A DNA stretch of 5,185 nucleotides. It comes from Deltaproteobacteria bacterium. Its GTDB lineage: Bacteria; Desulfobacterota_E; Deferrimicrobia; Deferrimicrobiales; Deferrimicrobiaceae. Positions 1 through 5,104 of this stretch are shown here, piece after piece. The stretch is from contig JAMDCN010000055.1 of NCBI GenBank assembly GCA_023489025.1, positions 1 through 5,185 on the forward strand. The letters are read 5' to 3'. The stretch's first letter is position 1. Every line of letters starts with the position of its first letter. A program made the position numbers and the translations under genes. The notes under the pieces are model-generated. The model was not told where the DNA came from and did not search any database. It worked only from the letters and a program-made list of their open reading frames with translations.

Positions 1-2
1 AG

Positions 3-419
3 GGCGGGACAGCATTCGTATCGCGTCAGGAGACCAAATCCGAGCGGCCGGATCTGACGGAGGCCCGAGTGGTCGTGTCGGCAGGCAGGGGGATCAAGGC
101 GCAGGAGAACTTCAAGATGGTAGAGGAGCTTGCCGACGCGCTCAAGGCGGCGGTCGGCGCTTCACGGGCCGCGGTCGACGCGGGTTGGGCCCCCAACGAC
201 TGGCAGGTGGGTCAGACGGGGAAGATCGTTGCCCCGGAGCTGTACATCGCGCTGGGGATCTCGGGCGCCATCCAGCATGTCGCGGGGATGAAGGACAGCA
301 AGGTGATCGTGGCGATCAACAAGGACGAGGAGGCGCCGATCTTCCAGATAGCGGACTACGGGCTGGTGGGCGACATATTTAAGGCGGTCCCGGAACTGGT
401 CGCGGAATTGAAGAGATAA
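3..419 (+). CDS. etfA: Electron transfer flavoprotein alpha subunit, C-terminal part (5' end outside window)
   Basis: EtfA is the FAD-carrying partner of EtfB. The soluble EtfAB dimer collects electrons from acyl-CoA dehydrogenases and passes them to the quinone pool through an ETF:quinone oxidoreductase. The frame is open from the left edge (first complete codon at 3) to the TAA at 417-419, giving 138 residues, which is essentially the whole FAD-binding C-terminal domain. Family signatures appear in the usual order, numbered from the first complete codon: [21 protein letters not shown] at about 10-30, QVGQTGK at 68-74, GISGAIQH at 85-92, [10 protein letters not shown] at 105-114 and [10 protein letters not shown] at 117-126. 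The second Gly of the common SGGRG motif is Ala here. An internal GTG at 69 lies inside the conserved domain and is not a credible start. The gene is probably the distal part of an etfBA operon that continues into the helix-turn-helix gene 18 bp downstream. The family call is very secure; the acyl-CoA dehydrogenase partner is unknown. Confidence 0.95.
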   Translation, partial: GGTAFVSRQETKSERPDLTEARVVVSAGRGIKAQENFKMVEELADALKAAVGASRAAVDAGWAPNDWQVGQTGKIVAPELYIALGISGAIQHVAGMKDSKVIVAINKDEEAPIFQIADYGLVGDIFKAVPELVAELKR

Positions 420-437
420 GCGGACTGGAGTGGAACG

Positions 438-647
438 ATGCCATGTATCCTTAAAACACATGATGTTGCGGTAATGCTCGATCTAAGCCCGGATGATGTA
501 AACACCATGGCTCGGAAAGGTCTTATCAAGGGGCACAAAATCGGGAAGAGATGGCGTTTCCGGGATAAAGATGTGAATACGTTCCTCGATCATATGCGGA
601 ACCAGATGCTGTCTCGGGGGGGATTCGAAAACCTGGCCGTCAGGTGA
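438..647 (+). CDS. Small excisionase-family (MerR-like) helix-turn-helix DNA-binding protein
   Basis: This 69-residue protein is essentially one winged helix-turn-helix of the excisionase/HTH_17 type. Residues 5-53 show the typical pattern: LKTHDVAVML (first helix and turn), LSPDDVNTMARKGLI (recognition helix), then the basic wing KIGKRWRF and the closing helix RDKDVNTFLDHM. The last 15 residues (NQMLSRGGFENLAVR) match nothing I recognise. There is no effector-binding domain, membrane segment or catalytic motif. The ATG at 438 has a GGAG at 427-430, seven bases upstream, and lies 18 bp after the etfA stop, so co-transcription with etfA is likely. Proteins of this fold serve as phage/plasmid excisionases or as small transcription regulators. 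No integrase or attachment site is visible, so a local regulatory role is the better inference. Base composition is more AT-rich than in etfA. The 3' end overlaps the convergent ligase gene by 8 bp. The fold is well supported; the function is unknown. Confidence 0.8.
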   Translation: MPCILKTHDVAVMLDLSPDDVNTMARKGLIKGHKIGKRWRFRDKDVNTFLDHMRNQMLSRGGFENLAVR

Positions 648-2190
648 CCCGGGGAGCTTTTCCCTGCAAATCCTCCACGATCTGGTTCTTCAGGATTTTC
701 CCCATCGCATTCCGCGGAAGTTCCCGGACGACTGTGATCTCCCTGGGACACTTGTACGAAGCCAGCCGCTCCCTGCAGTGCCCGGCGAGGACCTCCGCCG
801 CGAGGGACCCCCGGCTGTCCTTGAGTACGACCACGGCAGCGACCTTCTCGCCGAATTCCTCGTCCGGCAGGCCGACCACCGCGGACTCCTTGACGGCTTC
901 ATGGCTTTCGAGAACGTTTTCGATCTCCTTCGGGTACACGTTGTAGCCGCCGGTGATGATCAGTTCTTTCGCTCTGCCGACAAGGTACAGCCTCCCGCCG
1001 TCCTGCGGATCCTGGTATCCGAGATCCCCCGACCTGAACCAGCCCTCTACGAAGGATTCCCGGGTCTTTTCTGGCATCCCCCAGTACCCCCGGAACACGT
1101 TGTCCCCTCGGATCCACACCTCTCCTGCGTTCCCCGGCCGGACGTCCGCCCCGTCGCTTCCGACGACCCGGATTCCCACGCCCGGAAGCGGATAGCCCAC
1201 GCTCCTCGCTTTCCGGTGGGCAGGATCGATGCGGTTGGACGTGTTCATCCCGGTCTCGGTCATCCCGTATCGCTCAAGAATCCGGAATCCGGTGGCCCCC
1301 TCGAATCGGTGAAAGAGGTTGTCGGAAAGGGGGGCGGAGCCGGAGATGAACATCCTCATCCCGTGCAGATCGGGCTTTTTCTCCTGTGTCTCCCATTCGC
1401 CCATGAGCCTCTGGTAGATCGTGGGAACCGCCATGAGCAAGGTACACCGTTCCCTTGCCAGCGCCTCCCAGGCTCTTCGCGGCTCGAACTTCTCGTGCAT
1501 GACGATGGTCGAGCCGGCGTAGAGGCTGCCATGCGTCGCAACGTTCAGGCCGTGTACGTGGAACAGGGGAAGCACGTGGAGGAGCACGTCCTTCTCCGTC
1601 CACTCCCATGCTTCCGAAAGAGCGAGCATATTCGACACCAGGTTCCGGTGCGTGATCATCGCTCCTTTGGACCTCCCGGTCGTGCCGGAGGTGTAGCAGA
1701 TCATGGCCACGTCGTCGTCCCCCGCAGGGTAGGTGCGCCGGAACCGCGATGGCGCGCGGGCAAGCCGGTCCGGCAGGCTGCCCGCCCCGTCCGCGGTGGC
1801 ACCGTCGATGAGCAGCGCCCGTACCCCTTTCAGACCCCGGATCGCGCCAGCCGCCCGCCGGTATCTCTCTCCGTCCGTGACGTAGAGGGAACTTCCCGAA
1901 TCCGACAGGAAATACCCGATCTCCTCTTCCCGGTACTCGGGGTTGAGGGGGAGCGTGATCGCGCCGATCGAGAGGACCGCGAAGTGGAGGTAAAGGAACT
2001 CCATCCGCTTCGTGAGTTGGATGGCGACGCGGTCGCCTTTCCCGACGCCCTCCGCATGGAGCATGGCCGCGTAGCGCTCCACCTCCTGATCGAAGGCGTG
2101 GTAGGTGTGCGACGACCGTTCAAAAATGACGGCGGGTTTGTCGCGATGTTTGGATGCTGTTTCGGAAAGCAGTTCGGCCAGATTCATCAC
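640..2190 (-). CDS. AMP-forming acyl-CoA synthetase (ANL superfamily), MatB/ACSF3-like
   Basis: The enzyme activates a carboxylic acid with ATP to an acyl-AMP and then forms the CoA thioester in the cytoplasm. The 516 residues are full length for the family. Core motifs: P-loop YTSGTTGRSKG at 166-176, ERYGMTET at 306-313, SGDL at 387-390, hinge region GRAKELIITGGYNVYPKEIE at 405-424 and catalytic Lys498 in PRNAMGKIL. Several stretches recall malonyl/methylmalonyl-CoA synthetases (MatB, ACSF3): LPLFHVHGL at 207-215, VPTIYQRL at 255-262, MRMFISGSAPL at 278-288 (its Arg279 sits where MatB enzymes hold the second carboxylate) and ERYGMTETGMNTSN at 306-319. A dicarboxylic or short acid substrate is therefore plausible. 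Context would also allow a cyclic or dicarboxylic acid such as cyclohexanecarboxylate or pimelate, so no symbol is given. The start is ambiguous: GTG at 2190 lies 10 bases after an AAAGGA (2201-2206), and an ATG follows immediately at 2187. The gene is transcribed divergently from the BadH-like gene. Confidence 0.92.
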   Translation of the reverse strand: MMNLAELLSETASKHRDKPAVIFERSSHTYHAFDQEVERYAAMLHAEGVGKGDRVAIQLTKRMEFLYLHFAVLSIGAITLPLNPEYREEEIGYFLSDSGSSLYVTDGERYRRAAGAIRGLKGVRALLIDGATADGAGSLPDRLARAPSRFRRTYPAGDDDVAMICYTSGTTGRSKGAMITHRNLVSNMLALSEAWEWTEKDVLLHVLPLFHVHGLNVATHGSLYAGSTIVMHEKFEPRRAWEALARERCTLLMAVPTIYQRLMGEWETQEKKPDLHGMRMFISGSAPLSDNLFHRFEGATGFRILERYGMTETGMNTSNRIDPAHRKARSVGYPLPGVGIRVVGSDGADVRPGNAGEVWIRGDNVFRGYWGMPEKTRESFVEGWFRSGDLGYQDPQDGGRLYLVGRAKELIITGGYNVYPKEIENVLESHEAVKESAVVGLPDEEFGEKVAAVVVLKDSRGSLAAEVLAGHCRERLASYKCPREITVVRELPRNAMGKILKNQIVEDLQGKAPRVT

Positions 2191-2291
2191 TTTGACTTTT
2201 TCCTTTCCCGGCTCTCTTTCCGCAACATTATTGAATCTCCCGCGTGACTTGTATTACATACCGACCATGCGGTCCTCGAATGATAATTGTG

Positions 2292-2320
2292 TTGACAGCC
2301 GGGTATCCCCCCGTAATAAT
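2292..2320 (+). promoter_or_regulatory. Predicted sigma70-type promoter for the badH-like/badI operon
   Basis: The -35 element TTGACA (2292-2297) matches the consensus completely. It is followed after exactly 17 bp by AATAAT (2315-2320), which matches TATAAT at five of six positions. Transcription would begin near A2327, leaving an untranslated leader of about 198 nt before the ATG at 2525. The position in the AT-richer part of a divergent region and the orientation towards the catabolic operon support it. It is a prediction from sequence match only; the organism's main sigma factor may prefer other sequences. Confidence 0.6.
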
Positions 2321-2510
2321 CATGACATATAGTTGAGCATTATTCAATATTATGAACTTCGATCTATGAGAAGCGCGGGGTGGAAATCGGCCGGCGAACA
2401 GGGTGCTGGGTGAACGATTTCAGGCAACGACGCCAGTGGAAGATGAAGCGCGGAAGCGTAATCCTGCGGCTGCCGCCGGCGTGATGTAACGCTTGAAAAG
2501 AAGCCTTCAT

Positions 2511-2517
2511 AAAGGAG
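2511..2517 (+). promoter_or_regulatory. Strong ribosome binding site of the BadH-like gene
   Basis: AAAGGAG lies seven bases before the ATG at 2525. It fixes the start of the dehydrogenase and agrees with the conserved SDR N-terminus, where the TGGGSNIG motif begins at residue 13. Confidence 0.8.
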
Positions 2518-2524
2518 ACGAACA

Positions 2525-3319
2525 ATGGAATTGGGCTTGAAAGCAAAGTCAGTTGTAGTGACGGGCGGGGGCTCCAATATCGGAAGAGCAATCGTGCTGG
2601 CTTTCGCCGCAGAAGGGGCAAGGATTACGATTGGCGATATTGATCCTGAACAGGCGGGAAAAGTTGCTGAATTGGCTCTTAAAAGAGGTGCGACCGGAGT
2701 TCAGGTGGTAAAGGCAGATGTGGCTGATTTACAACAAGTGACATCGATGTTTGCGGCAGCGAAAGACAAATTCGGTTCGGTCGACGTACTGGTAAATAAC
2801 GTGGGTTGGGATAAGCTGATGTACTTTACCCAAACCACTCCTGATTTCTGGCAGAAGATAATCCAGGTCAATTACGTCGGTGTATTGAATTGCACGAAAG
2901 CGGCTCTCGACATCATGATCCCTCAACAATCCGGTGCCATCGTCTCTATCAGCTCCGATGCGAGCCGTCAAGGAGAGCCCCGGGAGGCAGTGTACGGTGG
3001 CGTGAAAGCGGCAATCAACAGTTTCATGAAAACAATTGCCAAAGAGAATGGCCGGTATGGCATTCGCTGCAACATTGTATGCCCAGGTGTGACTGTCCCG
3101 GAGGGTGGCGAGGAAGTGGGCAGCACCAGTATGTGGTCCGTTCGCGATGCGATGTTTACGGCGGAGCAGTTGGAGAAAGTGGCCAAGACGCTGCCATTGA
3201 AGAAAATCGGGCGACCGGCGGATATAGCAGGCGCAGTCGTATTCCTGTCATCGAGCGCAGCCGGATACATCACGGGCCAGGTGCTGTCGGTTTCCGGTGG
3301 GTACAGCATGATAGGTTGA
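2525..3319 (+). CDS. badH: BadH-like short-chain dehydrogenase (probable 2-hydroxycyclohexanecarboxyl-CoA dehydrogenase)
   Basis: In R. palustris, BadH oxidises 2-hydroxycyclohexanecarboxyl-CoA to the 2-keto thioester with NAD+. This 264-residue protein is a complete classical SDR: dinucleotide-binding TGGGSNIG at 13-20, acidic Asp38 after the second strand (suggesting NAD rather than NADP), NNVG at 91-94, Asn116, Ser144, and Tyr157/Lys161 in YGGVK. BadH-like details go beyond the fold: NNVGWD at 91-96 (BadH has NNAGWD), a following FTQTTPDFW segment, SDASRQG before the catalytic Tyr, NIVCPG at 183-188, and the ending ITGQVLSVSGG. These comparisons are from memory of BadH, not an alignment. 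The next gene, 54 bp downstream on the same strand, is BadI-like, the next step of that pathway, which strengthens the call. A promoter and strong ribosome binding site precede it. Codon use is noticeably more AT-rich than in the badI-like and ligase genes. A dehydrogenase for a related cyclic hydroxyacyl-CoA is the main alternative. Confidence 0.85.
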   Translation: MELGLKAKSVVVTGGGSNIGRAIVLAFAAEGARITIGDIDPEQAGKVAELALKRGATGVQVVKADVADLQQVTSMFAAAKDKFGSVDVLVNNVGWDKLMYFTQTTPDFWQKIIQVNYVGVLNCTKAALDIMIPQQSGAIVSISSDASRQGEPREAVYGGVKAAINSFMKTIAKENGRYGIRCNIVCPGVTVPEGGEEVGSTSMWSVRDAMFTAEQLEKVAKTLPLKKIGRPADIAGAVVFLSSSAAGYITGQVLSVSGGYSMIG

Positions 3320-3361
3320 GGCGGCGATGGCGCGGCAAGTAAGGGTCAATTCATGCAATTC

Positions 3362-3368
3362 AAGGAGG
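3362..3368 (+). promoter_or_regulatory. Ribosome binding site that decides the badI-like start
   Basis: AAGGAGG is a near-perfect anti-16S match ending five bases before the ATG at 3374. An in-frame upstream ATG at 3353 would place this site inside the coding sequence and has no comparable site of its own, so 3374 is the better start. Confidence 0.8.
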
Positions 3369-3373
3369 ATCTG

Positions 3374-4156
3374 ATGAATTATCAGGACATTCTTTATACC
3401 AAGGCCGACGGCATTGCGACCGTCACCATCAATCGCCCGAAATCCTATAACGCTTTTACCGCCAACACCTGCGAGGAAATCATCAAGGCCTTCCAGGACG
3501 CCGACTACGACAAGAGTATCGGCGTCATCGTCCTTACCGGGGTGGGCGACAAGGCCTTCTGTACCGGGGGAGACCTGGGAACGCATGACGGCGGTTACGG
3601 TGGCCGCGGGACGATCGGCCTGCCGGTCGAGGAAATGCAGAGCGTGATCCGGGACGTCTCGAAACCGGTGATCGCCCGCGTCAACGGTTTCGCGATCGGG
3701 GGCGGCAACGTGCTCGTTACGATCTGCGACCTCGCCATCGCTTCCGACAAGGCCCAGTTCGGGCAGGCAGGTCCTCGCGTCGGATCGATCGACGCCGGAT
3801 TCGGCACGGCGCTGCTGGCGCGCGTTGTCGGAGAGAAGAAGGCCCGCGAGATCTGGTATCTGTGTCGTCGCTACAACGCCCAGGACGCGCTGCAGATGGG
3901 CCTTGTCAATGTCGTGGTGCCGCACGACCAACTCGACGCGGAAGTTCGGAAGTGGTGCGATGAGATCGTCGAGAAGAGTCCGACCGCGATCGCCTTGGCG
4001 AAGAGATCATTCAACATCGATACGGAAATGATTCGAGGGATCGGCGGATTGGCGATGCACGCCCTCAAACTCTATTACGAGAGCGCAGAATCCGCCGAGG
4101 GCGGCAACGCCTATCGTGAGAAGCGAAAGCCGGAATTTCGCAAATACGTGAAGTAA
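3374..4156 (+). CDS. badI: BadI-like 2-ketocyclohexanecarboxyl-CoA hydrolase (ring-cleaving crotonase family)
   Basis: BadI hydrolyses the ring of 2-ketocyclohexanecarboxyl-CoA by a retro-Claisen reaction, yielding pimeloyl-CoA for beta-oxidation. The 260-residue protein has the crotonase oxyanion-hole segments AFCTGGD (61-67) and AIGGGN (107-112), and the MenB/BadI group loop GQAGPRVGSIDAGFG (130-144) with Asp140. It also has VVGEKKAREIWYLCRRY (151-167) and a RKPEFRKYVK C-terminus. The BadI-type stretch THDGGYGGRGTIGLP (70-84) separates it from MenB (1,4-dihydroxy-2-naphthoyl-CoA synthase), which has a different, longer segment there. The start at ATG 3374 is chosen for the AAGGAGG five bases upstream; it gives MNYQDILY, similar to the BadI N-terminus. 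An in-frame ATG at 3353 would add seven residues. The gene follows the BadH-like gene on the same strand, so the pair probably forms an operon covering consecutive steps. A related ring hydrolase from another alicyclic or polycyclic pathway remains possible. Confidence 0.88.
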   Translation: MNYQDILYTKADGIATVTINRPKSYNAFTANTCEEIIKAFQDADYDKSIGVIVLTGVGDKAFCTGGDLGTHDGGYGGRGTIGLPVEEMQSVIRDVSKPVIARVNGFAIGGGNVLVTICDLAIASDKAQFGQAGPRVGSIDAGFGTALLARVVGEKKAREIWYLCRRYNAQDALQMGLVNVVVPHDQLDAEVRKWCDEIVEKSPTAIALAKRSFNIDTEMIRGIGGLAMHALKLYYESAESAEGGNAYREKRKPEFRKYVK

Positions 4157-4184
4157 TCGGTTCCCTCTCCGACGAGCCCGGGGT

Positions 4185-4214
4185 GTGGGATCCCATCCTC
4201 AGATGGGATCCCAC
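4185..4214. terminator. Perfect 13-bp inverted repeat, likely bidirectional terminator between convergent genes
   Basis: GTGGGATCCCATC (4185-4197) and GATGGGATCCCAC (4202-4214) are exact reverse complements separated by the four bases CTCA, so either transcript can form a very stable hairpin. It starts 28 bp after the badI-like stop and overlaps the 3' end of the convergent dehydrogenase: the right arm encodes its last four residues WDPI, and its TGA stop (4199-4201) lies in the loop. Neither side has a good run of T (the plus strand continues GGCGTTTCC), so this is not a textbook intrinsic terminator. It may instead stabilise 3' ends or act with Rho. Confidence 0.6.
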
Positions 4215-5104
4215 GGCGTTTCCGTCAACGACGGAACGTTCGGGAAAAATTTCGCCTCAAAGGCCGGCATGGCGTGTTCGGCGATGGTTTCCGGTGTCCA
4301 ACCGTCGCTGCGATGCACTGACCGAATAATCCGGATCTGGTTGAAGAAGTAGATCTCATTCGCGCGCACACCGAAGATCTGGCCCGAAACTTTGGCGGCG
4401 ACGTCGCTTGCGAGATATACTGCCAGCGGAGCGATTTTGCTGGCCTCCATTTTCTTGAACTTTTCGATCCGTGCGATATTCTCGGGCGAGTCCGGGGGGA
4501 TATTCGATGTCATCGCCGTCCACGCCCAAGGCGCGATGCAATTTGAACGGACGTTGTACTTCGCCATGTCCAGAGTGATCGACTTCGACAGTCCGACGAT
4601 TCCCATTTTTGCTGCAGAATAGTTTGCCTGGCCGAGATTGCCGATCAGACCCGATGTCGAAGTCATGTGGATGTAGCAGCCGGATTTCTGGTTTTTGAAG
4701 TGCGGGGCGGCGGCGCGCGCAACGTAGAATGAGCCATTGAGGTGAACGTCGACGACGGCTTTCCACTCCTCTATGCTCATGTTGAAGAAAAATCGGTCCC
4801 GCGTGATGCCGGCATTGTTAATCACGCAGTCGATGCGACCGAAGTGGTCGAGTGCCGCCTGAACGATGTGGTTGGCCGAATCCCAATCGGCGAACACGCC
4901 ATGCCGGCCTTTGAGTTCGCCGCCCGTTTTCCTGATTTCCTCGGCAACCTGCTGGGCCAGGTAGTCGCCCGTCCCTTGATCGCGACCGAGGTCGTTGACA
5001 ACGACCTTCGCACCGTTTTTCGCAAACCCCCGCGCGAACTCGCGGCCAATGCCCGCTCCCGCGCCGGTGACCACCACCACTTTGTCCTTGACCATGTGTC
5101 CCAT
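4199..5104 (-). CDS. Short-chain dehydrogenase like the MFE-2 (3R)-hydroxyacyl-CoA dehydrogenase domain
   Basis: The probable reaction is NAD-dependent oxidation of a 3-hydroxyacyl-CoA in the cytoplasm. The 301 residues form a complete SDR: TGAGAGIG at 13-20, NDLG at 37-40 (Asp38 favours NAD), NNAGITRDR at 96-104, Asn123, Ser149 in MTSTSG, and Tyr162/Lys166 in NYSAAK. NDLG, INNAGI-RD, VHLNGSF, the GNLGQANYSAAK stretch and NVRSNCIAP are the pattern of the dehydrogenase domain of peroxisomal multifunctional enzyme type 2 and its bacterial relatives. Like that domain, it has a C-terminal extension of about 60 residues after SGQIFGV, including HRSDGWTPETIAE. No hydratase or sterol-carrier domain follows. 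The ATG at 5104 is chosen because GGAGAGG (5108-5114) stands at proper spacing; a second ATG in frame at 5095 is the alternative. The gene converges on badI and ends inside the shared hairpin. It could serve beta-oxidation of the ring-cleavage product, but its substrate cannot be read from the sequence. Confidence 0.87.
   Translation of the reverse strand: MGHMVKDKVVVVTGAGAGIGREFARGFAKNGAKVVVNDLGRDQGTGDYLAQQVAEEIRKTGGELKGRHGVFADWDSANHIVQAALDHFGRIDCVINNAGITRDRFFFNMSIEEWKAVVDVHLNGSFYVARAAAPHFKNQKSGCYIHMTSTSGLIGNLGQANYSAAKMGIVGLSKSITLDMAKYNVRSNCIAPWAWTAMTSNIPPDSPENIARIEKFKKMEASKIAPLAVYLASDVAAKVSGQIFGVRANEIYFFNQIRIIRSVHRSDGWTPETIAEHAMPAFEAKFFPNVPSLTETPWDPI

Larger units (their letters stand above)
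2191..2524. other. Divergent intergenic region between the acyl-CoA ligase and the BadH-like gene
   Basis: This 334-bp stretch has no convincing protein gene. Its left-central part (about 2221-2360) is clearly AT-richer than the flanking genes, as expected for a control region. It contains the rightward promoter and the two ribosome binding sites listed separately. It also holds a near-identical pair CATTATTGAAT (2226-2236) and CATTATTCAAT (2338-2348), and an imperfect palindrome TTCAATATTATGAA (2343-2356). The right part (about 2361-2510) is GC-richer and would be the transcribed leader of the BadH-like operon. It contains a short inverted repeat, GCGGC-T-GCCGC (2466-2476), whose one-base loop is too tight for a convincing hairpin. 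I recognise no known riboswitch class. Confidence 0.75.

Noticed and set aside
438..647. Phage or plasmid excisionase marking a mobile element
   Set aside because: No integrase, attachment repeat, tRNA target or transposase is visible, and the gene is tightly attached to etfA.
778..2247. Long open frame of about 489 codons on the plus strand opposite the acyl-CoA ligase
   Set aside because: It is antisense to a gene with all ligase motifs in order, has a low-complexity Arg/Pro/Val-rich translation without recognisable domains, and arises from the very GC-rich codon pattern of the ligase.
2263..2274. Inverted repeat GACC-ATGC-GGTC as an operator
   Set aside because: Four-base arms are too short to distinguish from chance.
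2319..2347. Minus-strand promoter for the ligase: TTGAAT (2347-2342), 17 bp, CATGAT (2324-2319)
   Set aside because: Each box matches the consensus at only four of six positions, which is common in AT-rich DNA. The location is sensible but the match is too weak to list as a feature.
2352..2484. Possible leader peptides of 5, 15 and 13 codons (ATGs at 2352, 2366 and 2442)
   Set aside because: None has a convincing ribosome binding site, and the lengths are what chance gives. They are kept only as a remark in the long-leader finding.
3248..3931. Open frame of about 227 codons on the minus strand across the BadH/BadI junction
   Set aside because: It runs across two well-supported plus-strand genes, its translation resembles no family, and no suitable ribosome binding site was noted.
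3374..4156. MenB (1,4-dihydroxy-2-naphthoyl-CoA synthase) as identity of the crotonase
   Set aside because: The proteins are related and share the GS-D-G-G loop and the KKAREIW stretch, but the THDGGYGGRGTIGLP segment and the BadH-like neighbour favour BadI.
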